Assembly (NCBI GenBank): GCA_029706075.1
Contig: JAINUG010000371.1
Coordinates: 1-64,000, forward strand
Length of the DNA stretch: 64,000 nt
Direction: 5' to 3'
Source of the DNA: Aldrovandia affinis
Taxonomy: Eukaryota > Chordata > Actinopteri > Notacanthiformes > Halosauridae
Position numbers and translations under genes: made by a program. Below, in pieces: positions 37,615 through 47,320 of this stretch; position 1 is the stretch's first letter; each line of letters starts with the position of its first letter. The notes under the pieces were generated by a model that worked only from the letters and a program-made list of their open reading frames with translations, was not told the origin of the DNA and searched no databases.

Positions 37615-38100
37615 AACAATTACTCATCACACCCTACACCCCAGCCAGACCCCTCCGCTCCGCCTCCTCTGGCAAACTGACTGTCCCATCCCTCCAGGCG
37701 CCCGGCAGCCGCTCCGCGGTCTCGCCTCTTCTCTGTCCTGACCCTCTGTGGTGGAACGATCTCAAACCCACCTCTTCAGACTCCACTACCACTGAATTCT
37801 GTACATCTTGCCAATTGTCATCACCATTGCCTACCTGTTTAATACTGCTTTTTGTATATGTATACTTGTTTAAAACTTTCTAAAAAGATCAAATAAAATA
37901 AAAATAAATAAATAAGTAACCTTTTCTTTCCCAGTGTTACAGGTATGGTATGCAGCCGCCAACAAATATGTCTATTGTTGTATTACTGCACTGATCTCTT
38001 GCGCTAACTATGATTAATCACACCATGTATTAATGCACATCTTATAAGTCGCTCTGGATAAGAGCGTCTGCTAAATGTAAAAATGTAAAACGCACAACAA
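37615..38100 (+). mobile_element. L2-type LINE 3' end
   Basis: Matches the C-terminal coding end and 3' untranslated region of the L2 element at 54,961-57,295: CTACACCCCAGCCAGACC, GCAGCCGCTCCGCGGTCTC, then the tail GTCGCTCTGGATAAGAGCGT with AAATGTAAA repeats. Because it is continuous, it shows that the tail motif belongs to the L2 element rather than to a separate SINE. Confidence 0.85.
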
Positions 38101-38184
38101 AGTGCTCCTTTTAATCGAGTGATTGTGGTGAATTGCGAAGTGAAATGGTCCCATTCACCAGCACCAGAACCATTGTAGTGCTAC

Positions 38185-38274
38185 CTGTTGGCCAGCAGAT
38201 GGCGGCGTTGATGAAGAAGACATATACACACACTGACATCAGCAGGATTCTGAAGAGCAGCAGGGTTCGAGGAG
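38185..38274 (-). CDS. Possible transmembrane exon of a membrane receptor
   Basis: On the minus strand an acceptor (TTTCATTTCCAG) and a donor (CCAACAG then GTAGCA) bound 90 bases, phase 1 at both ends. The only open phase-1 reading is hydrophobic: PRTLLLFRILLMSVCVYVFF then INAAICWPT. Symmetric 1-1 exons with a single membrane span are usual in immunoglobulin-superfamily and MHC-type genes. I find no partner exon nearby, so the family is unknown. An arginine and an asparagine lie within or beside the span. Confidence 0.4.
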
Positions 38275-38699
38275 CTGGAAATGAAAAGTGGTGAACAGGC
38301 ATGCTCTTTCTGAGCAGAGCGTGATGAAACTCATTGATATTAAGCTAAGCATGTTGTGTCAATGCAGCACACCACCTGCAATTCATTATTATTTCATGCG
38401 TTTGAAAGAAACCAGGTACAGTGCTTAACATCGATATTGACATTGACCCACCTTGCACCCTTCAGCTGGGTACTTAACAACAGTTGTGTGCCAGCGGGAT
38501 TTAAACCTGCGGCTCCCTGTTGTCTTGGCTGTGTCCCCTATCCACTATCACTTCACACCGCAAGCCCATAGAATGACAGTCCCATACATCTCGTTTCCAT
38601 GGGAACGTCGGTGAGAAAAAAGCAGTTTGATGGAACACCAGTGCACCTTGTAGAATTCCGATTGTGACAACACAGGGAGACCATTGTTGCTGTTGTGCT

Positions 38700-38832
38700 G
38701 TAAAACCAGCGCTTCACTGGGATCTGGCTCAGTCGGGCCGGTTGTCCCTACTGGCAGAGGGGTTACCTTGATATACTTCACGTGACGTCCGGGTAGAATT
38801 TCAAAGATACGTTTGTCTATTACATCCAGAAA
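38700..38832 (+). promoter_or_regulatory. Likely promoter/5' untranslated region of the 39-kb gene
   Basis: Contains an E-box fused to a CRE-like site, CACGTGACGTCC (38,779-38,790), about 45 bases before the start codon. There is no TATA box. The transcription start is not determinable. Confidence 0.45.
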
Positions 38833-40101
38833 ATGGTAAGTGAAGGTGTGCCCTGTGAATAAATAGGTCTCGTCTTATGCTGTCCATTCTGTTATTTGTT
38901 TTCACCTATTCTTGGCAATGCGTTCCACCTGTATGAAATGAGATTCTGTGGAAAAATGACTTTATTTACTATTACTTTACTGACAAAAAAGTGATTTTGA
39001 AGTTGGATGCAAAGGGCTGGAAATACATTCTTCTGTAAGCACCATACCTCCAAAGGCCTGTAAAACGGGTGCAGAGTCTAGTCTATATTCACCAACGTTT
39101 TCCACTGACGACCCCCGCAGAACATCCACAATCAGGCCGGGCCGAACCCACCCATCCCGCGGCCCCTGGGGGACCTCCAGCGCCCGGGGCCCGTGACCCG
39201 AGCGGCGGCCGCTGCCGTCTGCCACCAGGAGAGGGCGCCGCCGAGACCGGGGAGGAGGCCGGGCCCGCGTCCCGACAGCTTCTCTGAGAAGTACCGGAGG
39301 CTGATGGAGGCCATGGAGGAGCCGGGACGGGCGGGAGGCAGCGGCCCGTCGGGGGAACAGGGCCGGGCGCGCGCAGGAGCCCCGGAAGAGCACCAGGCAC
39401 CCGGACAGCTTCTCTGTGCAGTTCAGGACTCTGATGGAGGTGATGGAGCGGAGCAAGGAGGTGCGGGGGGAGTCGTGCCCCGCTGGGGGCTCCGCTGGGC
39501 CGCAGGGGGTCCAGGACCCTGCCGTGGGGGGGGCAGGGCGAGGCGGCGACAGACGTCCGCCACGGCGACCGGGCAGCGGGAGAAGGCCGCCGGCGAGGAC
39601 AGCAGAGGGGGGAAGAAGAGGAAGGTCGCCCGGGCAACGAACAACAGGACGAGAAATGTCAGGAACGAGGGCCCCGCCCCTCTTCAGCATGACGAGGAGG
39701 AGGAGGAGGAGGAGGAGGAGGAGGAGGAGGAGGAGGAGGAAGAGGAGGGGGACGACAGCAAGCAGCTGGACTTGATGGCCACGATGGTTGAGGCGTTGAT
39801 TGACAGGGAGGAGCACCAATCGCCCACTGCCCAGGTGTCCCCGCCCATAGCGCTACTCGTCCCAGTCACGGATAGCGTACTTCCTGGACCGGTCTCGGCG
39901 AGGGAGCGGAAGTCCCCCGGCACCTTGGGCGAGACTGCCGCCACCGGCGACCTGGACTTCCCCGAGTTCTTTGAGGAGTTCTTCACGGGCCAGCAGCTGG
40001 CGATCGCTCCCCTCTCACGGCAGAGCCTGGACTCCTTTCAGGAGGTGAGCCAGGACCCTCTCAGCGACCTCTCTCTGTCCGAGTGGCCGTTCCTCGCGTG
40101 A
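38833..40101 (+). CDS. GC-rich two-exon gene with poly-glutamate tract, function unknown
   Basis: Exon 1 supplies only the ATG (38,833-38,835), directly followed by a strong donor GTAAGT. The intron ends ACGACCCCCGCAG at 39,120. Exon 2 (39,121-40,101) is in frame with that ATG, giving 327 residues starting MNIHNQAGPNPPIPRPLGDL. Visible features are DSFSEKYRRLMEAMEE near residue 55, a basic nuclear-import-like KKRKV near 169, about 19 glutamates near 195-213, and an acidic hydrophobic C-terminus with LDFPEFFEEFF. A second copy of the DSFS...LMEVMER phrase exists at 39,404-39,460 but in another frame, hinting at compensating indels between about 39,310 and 39,590. Codon use and GC content differ sharply from the surroundings. 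I do not recognise the family; a nuclear protein is plausible from the KKRKV and acidic run. Confidence 0.65.
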
Positions 40102-40785
40102 GGGCTCCTGCCGCAGCACTCCCAAACCGAGCCCCCTAGCAACCGTCACCACGGCCACACAGTCAGCCATCTTGAAAGCAGCTGACGGACAGAGAGGAGT
40201 GTACAGCAGAGCAGCACCTGAACCACAGCTAGAGTCTCTCAATCGCAGCCATTTCTGCATCATCAATAATCACTGACATTTAAGTCATTGCTGTAGTTAC
40301 CATCAATTACCAATACATTTTGGGGGAAACAAAAGCCGATTCCCATCATTGATTAAACGGCTCACAAGATATGAAATAAGTCTCCCTTAACTGTTTTGTT
40401 GCAACGTTTCAGGGTACAAACGAGATTTGAATGCGAAACACTTTTGGCATTGCATTAGCATTACCCTCGGTTTGTTCATCTATGATGGCTGAAAGTATCT
40501 CTCCAGACTAACAATGAAATCAATGTGAAATTAGCCAATTTTCCATTTGTACATCATCAGAAAATGTTAAGTTAAGGTTTGCTACAAACATCAACGAAAT
40601 CCAAAATCCAAAATAGCAATGACATGATTATGAAATTATGATATGAAGTAATGTTACCGTTTTAGATCACTGTCAAACTCCATGCTCATCCGAGTACAAC
40701 GTAAGCACGAAGCTCTATAGCTTGGTTTTGAGGAACTTTGTTTTCACTGCGGTGTATTGGCTGTAGCACTGTTTATGTTTAGCTT

Positions 40786-40791
40786 AATAAA
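40786..40791 (+). terminator. Poly(A) signal AATAAA
   Basis: AATAAA about 685 bases after the stop codon of the 39-kb gene, followed by CTGCAATGCCTGCAATG. It fits a 3' untranslated region of about 0.7 kb. Confidence 0.5.
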
Positions 40792-40829
40792 CTGCAATGC
40801 CTGCAATGTTCTTAAAGTTCTCAGTACTG

Positions 40830-41157
40830 AATAATGAAGTGTAATGAAATAATGGAGTTATGAATATTTCTGATGTGCACAACCTGCTCCATCCACACTG
40901 TCAAGGAAATATATATGTATAGTAAAAAAAATAAAAATAAATGTTTTAAACAGAATTATTTATTGAGTATGAATAACGTAATACATTGGATTATTTTTTA
41001 TTTATTATAATAAAATAAATAAAAACCTAATTCATTGGATGGGGTTTGTTGTGTGTTGATCTGAATGGGTTGTTTTGCCTTTTTTCCCCCAAGTACTTGA
41101 CCAGCTGAGTCCATCTGGAGGAATATTAAGGTTTCCAATTGTACATTTTTAGGCATT
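40830..41157. other. No gene recognised
   Basis: AT-rich sequence with A-rich runs; nothing supportable. Confidence 0.5.
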
Positions 41158-41515
41158 TATTTATTTTTTAATAAATTTATTTCAATTTTTTCCCCCCAAT
41201 TTGGTTGCCAATTAAACCCTCTATTTATTTCCATTCCCCAGCCCACGAGTCCGCCGCCCGTCCTCCGGGAGCGAGACACACCTTCCTGGCCGATTGTTAG
41301 CCGCCTCTTCCGAGACGGAAACTCTTCCGGACGCCTTTACCTTCTCCTCGACGGACTCGTGCCGGCTCTCCCTCCCCCCTCCCCCGGAGGCGGACAGCCA
41401 AATGCCGCCTCCGATCGGGGCTGACGACCAGGGCCGGTCTGGTAGAGACGCGGGTTTCGAACCGCGTCCCTGACAGGCAGCGCACATCACACAAAGTGTG
41501 GCTCGTCCACCGCCC
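41158..41515 (-). mobile_element. tRNA-derived SINE, second family
   Basis: On the minus strand, box B GGTTCGAAACCCGC near the head, GGCGGCATTTGGCTGTCCG in the body, and the tail TAGAGGGTTTAATTGGCAAC with an A-rich end. Confidence 0.85.
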
Positions 41516-42644
41516 TTTACTATTTAATTTAATTTAATGTGGCTTTTACAGTGTAGAATAGGTTGTGTAAATCAGAAATATGAATTCCTATTTAAAATGG
41601 TCATGATTTGCAGCTCTGGGGCAACAAAATGTGAAACCTGTGCGAAGGTCTGAATACTTTCTAAACCACTGCATGTCTCTGCAAAAGAGAAATCTTCTAA
41701 ATAAATAAGTTGAATTGAGCCAAATAATGCCTGTTGCTGGTTTTATTTTTGCATTTGGCAAACACTGGGATAATTTTCAGACAGCTGTACATTAGTAGCG
41801 CACAGATATGCTTACGATAGATTTAGCTGCTTACCGAAAAACACTGCGATCAGTTTCATAAATGCCGATTGTGAAAGGGAGGGAAATGGTCACGCAATCC
41901 CCCGCGGACAGGGCCGATGTATCTGTTGGTGACGGACCGGGAGTTAAGGAGCTTTGTTAATGAATATATCTGGGCAGGCGTCCAATGAACAAGGCTTAAA
42001 AAGCTGAAGAGGATTTCTTATTGGCTACCACGCTGGCAGCTTGCTAGTCGCGTTTGTCTGTTTGACGCGCTCTTCACTGACACAGCAACAAATGCATCAC
42101 AACGTACGAACAAAGTTTATACCAGAGGAACAAAACCCAACGTCAATCGCTTGTTAATTGACATAAAAATGGCAAAAAAGGTTATTCAATTATTAGTTAC
42201 AATTATTCATATAAATACTGTATATATTATTGTAATTAACTTTCCTGCTGAAAGCTTTGCGCTCTATTGGAAGTTTTACACACAAAGTAACGGACTTTCA
42301 TAGTGTTTGGGAGAGTAAGCAGGTTTTCATAACATTACAGCCATAGTTGAGTTGAATATCAAACTTAATTTAAATGCACATATATATTTTTTAACATACT
42401 GTAAATCTCTTTGGCATGAAATCTCTATGTAGTCTTGGCAGATGAGGTTTTGGTATAAATTTATATCATATTATCATATGAGGGGGCAATTAGGTTTTTA
42501 CATTCCCGAAATAAAAACTGGTCTCATTAACCCCCCGTCGACAGAAAAGTGAACTATGGGCCGGTCTGAGCCAAAGATTTTTTTTCCAAGATAAATGATC
42601 AACCATCATATGATTGAGGAACTAAAAGGGATTAAGGTTAACTA
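41516..42644. other. No gene recognised
   Basis: No coding frame. A CCAAT box (41,980) and some CpG occur near 41,890-42,080, but no start codon and donor pair stands out. Confidence 0.45.
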
Positions 42645-42893
42645 ACAAAGATTTTTTAAGATAAGTGGGGTCAGTAGAAATGAGTTAAAGGCAAATTCCA
42701 CACAGATATTAGGACATTTTTCTTTACAGAGTTGTCAATGCTTGGAACAGCTTGCCAGGTCAGGTAGTAGAGGCAGAAACACTTGGGCTATTCAAGTCCA
42801 GGCTAGATGCAGTACTAGATACTCTTTTAGATTAGGACATGACGAGCCTAGATGGGCTGAATGACCCGTTCTCCTCATTATGTATTCTTAATG
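42645..42893 (+). mobile_element. CR1-like LINE 3' fragment
   Basis: Matches the 3' end of the LINE at 31,900-35,141 (AAGATAAGTGGGGTCAG ... ATGACCCGTTCTCCTCATT) with an internal deletion near 42,678. Confidence 0.88.
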
Positions 42894-43392
42894 CATCTGT
42901 GGGGTTATTCAGTGTAAATGTGGACAGATGGGATTGAACATGTCAGATGGGATTGTCTTACATGTCACGGTTGTCTTACAGTGTGAGTTCTGTTGGTGCT
43001 GAAACTAATGAGAAAAATGCTTCCATTCACACAAGGTGCCTCCAAAACAGACTTAAACTGTTCCAATGACCTTCAGAAAATGTTTCATTCTGCTTTAGCA
43101 ACTGCTACAGGAACATTTTAAGGAGTTGTCGACCTCTTCGACACGTCGGAAGATTATCAGCTCGTAAAGACTTGCACAAGACCCACTGATTCATACATCG
43201 TTTTTTATTTTACTTTACAGAAAGGTGGCTTCAGGTGCGCGTTACCGCTCGTTACTGGCGGCAGACAGGCCCCATTATGGGCGGAGCAACCGTGTGCTGT
43301 CAGTCACTGCCTTTACGAACCAATCAAATGACTCGGCTCTCCACAGCAAAACACTACACGTGGATCAGATCAGCGTGTCACAGAAACTGCAC

Positions 43393-43398
43393 GTTTTA
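43393..43398 (-). terminator. Poly(A) signal AATAAA on the minus strand
   Basis: TTTATT on the plus strand, about 420 bases downstream of the minus-strand stop at 43,820. Suitable for the 3' end of the exon at 43,820-43,963. The sequence between (43,400-43,820) is GC-rich with no better reading. Confidence 0.4.
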
Positions 43399-43819
43399 TT
43401 ACATCGTTTACAAAGAAAACACGGGAAGCGAGGAACGCCGTTTCACGCCAAGCCCCCGATCACAGGGCCCGGCACGATGAGGAGAACGGCGTCCCGCAAG
43501 GGCCCGCCCCGGTCCGATGCCGTTTGATACGCTTTGTGTAGTACGCACGAAACATTAACCTGGATGGCTGACAGAGGTGCTCTACAGAAGCCACCCCTCC
43601 CCACCCACCAGGAATGATGTCACTGGAATCAACTCACAACAGTGGCTCAGAGCTGCTTTAGGACCAGTGACATCATCGCCAGTGTGGGGGGTTGGGGGTC
43701 TGGACTAACTGGACTTAGGAATCCTCTTTGGAAATGTTTCACACATATTATACAACAGGTCAAAATGATGCATTTTGGTTACCCCCTCCGTTCGGCGTGT
43801 TGGTGGTCGGCGCTCGGCG

Positions 43820-43963
43820 CTACGGGTTGTCCTTGGCGGGCTCCTCGGATCCGGTCGTCTGGGCCTCTGCCTGCTCCCTCAGCCATCTCTGGTGCCGCAG
43901 TGTCCTCGGGTTCACGAACTTCACCACGGACATGGGGACACGCACGGTGTCCATGCCGTTCAC
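43820..43963 (-). CDS. Terminal coding exon of an unrecognised gene
   Basis: The minus strand shows an acceptor with a pyrimidine stretch (CTCCGTTTCCTAG) and 47 open codons in phase 0 to TAG. The peptide is basic then acidic: [20 protein letters not shown], then [10 protein letters not shown], ending [10 protein letters not shown] and codon choice are gene-like compared with the AT-rich surroundings. No upstream exon is identified between here and the duplication at 44,866. Family not recognised. Confidence 0.5.
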   Translation of the reverse strand: MNGMDTVRVPMSVVKFVNPRTLRHQRWLREQAEAQTTGSEEPAKDNP

Positions 43964-44004
43964 CTAGGAAACGGAGCCCAGCAAATGAGACGACAGCCCC
44001 ATCA

Positions 44005-44165
44005 CTTCTTTAACCAACCAATCAATCAATCAATCAAGTTTATTTATTATTTATAAATGCAATTCAAAGTGCTTTACAACAATAAACAAGAACAATGCAT
44101 AGATAAAAGAGAAAATGCAGTAAAATAACAGAAAATGAATTAAAAATATTTATAGACAATAAAAG
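44005..44165 (+). repeat. (AATC)n-headed fish repeat
   Basis: CAATCAATCAATCAATCAAG followed by TTTATTTATTATTTATAAATG and CAAAGTGCTTTACAACAATA. This phrase is common in fish genomes near LINE 3' ends; class assignment is from memory. Confidence 0.6.
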
Positions 44166-44171
44166 GGGTTA

Positions 44172-44375
44172 AAGTGGTTCTGGGGTACCGGAATTACAGT
44201 CGACGGCACGACGAGTGTTGTCTCGGAGGAGGCAGCGCTACGCCCTTGTCACTGCCGGTCACAGGACTAAGGCAGCGAACTATAGGGGTAAAGGGGATTG
44301 AACTAAGCACACGGGTAATTGGCTACCAAATTGGGGAAAAACGGGGTAAAATCGGAAAATAAAATTATTACAACA
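44172..44375 (+). mobile_element. tRNA-derived SINE, second family, 5'-truncated
   Basis: Has the family tail AATTGGCTACCAAATTGGGG then AAAAACGGGGTAAAAT. The tRNA-like head is missing. Confidence 0.7.
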
Positions 44376-44865
44376 ATTTTTTTTAAAAAGATTATCAAAC
44401 GATTACAGAGACAGTATTTTTTAACATTTTTATTATGCCCACAAAATTAAAATTAAAATCAATTGCTACCATTTAAGAAATCCAGCCAGCTGCCACCCTT
44501 GAAATGAGCTCTGCTATCCCGCTCGCCACTCCAACTCCAAGCTAAAATCCCCAATCTGTGTTGTACCTCACAATGTTGTTGATTCAGATTGTGTTTAAAG
44601 TATTTTCGGTTATACATCTTATCGTAATAGGACACGGAATACGCCAAACTTCTATGACACTCGGTTCCCCGATCAGCTCTGAATGTTCTCCTTCCTTGGT
44701 TTCTGCTTGCACACAGGTGGGTTATATAATTAAGTTCTCTGAAATGATGTGCCTTCATTTGCCACCATATAAGTTTATTTGTGAATGAGTACAATAACTT
44801 TGTTCACAATGGAACTTTTAGCAGGATATGTAACGTATGTGAGACCCAATGTGAGACCCAAGTGA
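44376..44865. other. No gene recognised
   Basis: A 111-codon minus-strand frame exists (44,459-44,794) without splice sites or recognised motifs. Three short GTGAGACCCAA repeats end the stretch (44,840-44,872). Confidence 0.45.
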
Positions 44866-45439
44866 GACCCAAGTGTATTAATGCTGACTGACTCTTAGCA
44901 TCACGCTCTGAAGTGAAACTCCCTCAGCATCAGCATCCCCATCCACGGAACATCACACCTCCACTCATCCAGTCACGGTCATGTGACATCACAGAAGAGC
45001 TCCGGTGTCAAGCTGTGTCTTTTTTTCCCAAAGGGGCACGAATCAAAGGTTGAAGCTCCCCAAGTCGGTAACTTGGGGTACTGATTGTATTACAATTTTC
45101 CCACAGGTAATTATGACTTAGAGACTCACTCATCATACGGACACACTGAGGGGTTTCAAACTCGTATTTACAATAATTCTGAGAGTACACAAACACAGCC
45201 TAAGATCAGACCTAGCTGATGCTGTCTGTCAGAGAGGAAGAGGCATTGCGAAAGAACATTTCACCTTCAGAGGAGTTCAGGCGGGTCCTCTTTGACATTT
45301 GACCCTCGGTCCCTGTCCTCAGAATGAGGTTGGTCCTATGTGGTTCTGATGCTGTCAGGCTGATCCAGGCTAGTATCTCCTCTAGTCGGACTCCAGACCT
45401 TTCTTCATGTGCATAAAATCTCTTAACAAGTGCCAACAG

Positions 45440-46422
45440 TGTGACGACCGTGATAAGGACCCAGACGCAGATCAGGGATTAGGCAGAAGAGTAGTTTATT
45501 AGAAGGCAGGGGTCACAACCAGGAATCAGAGAATCGGAGGTACAAAAACGCTAGGCAGAGAGAAGTCGAAAAACAGGCAGTCAAAAGGTCGATAAACAGG
45601 AAGGCAGAAAGGCAAACAAACAAAATCGCTAGGCAAACTCGGGGTCGTAATCAGAAGGGTAGTCTCGGGAAATACAATAACACTGGCTTCGGAAAGGTAG
45701 GCTCAGGGAAAATTGAATCAATACTGACCCGGGAAAGAACAAGAACACAGAACAGATATACAAGGAATGAACATAAACACTGAACTAATATACAGGCAGG
45801 GAAGGAAAACACAATAGGACTCAGGTGTGACTGGGAGGAGAGAGGGGAGGAACACAGGTGAAAACAATGGGAATCGTTAATCTAATAACGAGGGGATTCG
45901 CTAATAGAATAACGAGGGGAAACGAAAGACACGGACTGGGAATGACAGACACATAGACAATAAACGACCTGGAAGAACAGGCAGACAAGTGCATAGTTAG
46001 AAGGGGAGGAATGCATAGAGAGAATCTGCATGCGAATGAAAGGGAAAGTGAAAAGCTAACAGGGATACGATAATAAGCGAGAAAGACAGCGATAGTCAGA
46101 AGCGTGAGATAATTAGTGATTAGTAGTGTTAGTAACTTAATCTAAATCCCTAATGTTAGTAGATTAGTTGGTTAGTACTATATACATCTAACTAATATAT
46201 ACAAAGTGCAATCTAGAAAGTAAGAAGGAAGAAAACGAGATAATAAGCGAAGAAGGAAAAAACCCAAACATTTCCCGAAGTGCAAAAGACAAAGACAAGG
46301 AGTGGATCTGGAAAAAGACGGAACAAGGACAGACAGGGAGCAGAACGTGACCGAACAAGACTCGAAGAAAGATAAATAAACAAAGTACAAAAACAAACCG
46401 AACAGACACTCAGAACGTAACA
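45440..46422 (-). mobile_element. Solo LTR of an LTR retroelement
   Basis: A 983-base insertion starting TGTGACGACC and ending GAACGTAACA (canonical TG...CA ends), flanked by an exact 5-base duplication AACAG at 45,435-45,439 and 46,423-46,427. The paralogous copy B at about 60,805-60,815 has the uninterrupted site (CAAGTGCCAACGGCATC). A poly(A) signal lies at 45,495-45,500 on the minus strand, so the LTR is read leftward. No internal coding region is present, as expected after LTR-LTR recombination. Class is not determinable; a 5-base duplication suits Gypsy or ERV types. Confidence 0.92.
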
Positions 46423-46779
46423 AACAGTATCATTTCATAAACTGCAGCATGTCCAAAAATAGCAGTAGTTTTCTTTGGATTTGTGATACACCTGCAGTCA
46501 TTTCAAGTGCAGGTCCTTTTCAGAGAACGACCATCCCCTTAGTAGACCAATCATTATTGCATTGATTTTAAACGCTGTAGTTCTTATTTTACACTAAACT
46601 GAAATTATATTATTGCTACTATTATCTTTGCTATTGTAAATATTTTCTTAACATTATCACAATTATTCTCTGCTGTGAACGACAGTTTATAGAAATCTTT
46701 CTGGGGCTGTTTACACATTTTACACCTCAATTACACATTACTTCATTGTCACTCACAAACTGGATTTCAGTGGACTGCA

Positions 46780-46995
46780 CTGTCAGTTTCGAACACTTAC
46801 CTTCTTCGCTCGATTCTCCCTGGAATTTGATGACGCTTGTTCGCTTCTTATTTTCTATTGGCCAAAAGAGAATCCTTCAGCCAATCGCGGTTCGGGTTCG
46901 GGTTATTTATTCATTTGATGATAGTCTCCGTGTAATGTGAACGCAAATAGTTAGTTCACAACAAATGGGTTAACATAAAAACATTTTCTGGCAGA
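46780..46995 (+). promoter_or_regulatory. MHC-like promoter, copy A (X-like and Y-box elements)
   Basis: CCCTGGAATTTGATGACGC (46,818-46,836) resembles the joined X1-X2 boxes. About 20 bases later CTATTGGCC (46,855-46,863) carries the inverted CCAAT of a Y box, the spacing seen in S-X-Y modules bound by RFX, CREB/ATF and NF-Y. A second CCAAT (CAGCCAATCG, 46,879) follows. CAGTTTCGAAC (46,785) is a weak interferon-response half-site. The block is conserved in copy B. Family assignment is inference. Confidence 0.6.
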
Positions 46996-47053
46996 ATGGG
47001 AAAAGTTCTGCTGTTGGGAGTGATGCTGTGTTGCATCAACGATGTTTCTGCAG
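46996..47053 (+). CDS. Signal-peptide first exon, MHC class I-like gene, copy A
   Basis: ATG at 46,996 opens 19 codons plus one base: MGKVLLLGVMLCCINDVSA, a short basic start, hydrophobic core and Ala-x-Ala-like end, then a donor (GCAG followed by GTAAGA). A phase-1 donor directly after the signal peptide is the rule in MHC and immunoglobulin-superfamily genes. The promoter just upstream is X/Y-box-like. No alpha-domain exon follows before copy B, so this is either an alternative first exon or the relic of a truncated gene copy. Family assignment is inferred from promoter plus exon structure, not from homologous domains. Confidence 0.6.
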
Positions 47054-47320
47054 GTAAGATTCCGTGGATGGGATGGTTTTCATTGTGTTTTGTGGATAAA
47101 GTAGTTACTTCCTGTAATGGTGGAACGCGACTAGGCAGACAAGTATATTACTGAGGCAACAATTACATGTATTCGTTCTTGCTCTGTGATGCATTTGATC
47201 GATAAAACATCAGTGAAGTAGCCCACACTAGACTTGTCTTGACACCGACGGGGTTCGTTGTTCTCGTTGATATTACGCGTTGTCTGCTTGTCAGTTGTAA
47301 GTTTGCCGCGTGACAGAGTA

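Larger units (their letters stand above)
44866..47065 (+). repeat. Tandem segmental duplication, copy A (promoter and exon 1 side)
   Basis: Shared blocks with copy B (60,680-61,700) include TTAATGCTGACTGACTCTTA, the CATGTCCAAAAATAGCAGTA block (46,448 onward) and the promoter/exon 1 block. Copy A additionally contains the solo LTR. Copy B lacks about 450 bases present here (about 44,935-45,390) and has about 300 extra bases near 60,960-61,260. Confidence 0.9.

Noticed and set aside
38977-39819. 280-codon minus-strand frame opposite the GC-rich gene
   Set aside because: Antisense shadow: poly-Leu mirrors the poly-Glu tract, and the plus strand has a better start, splice sites and poly(A) signal.
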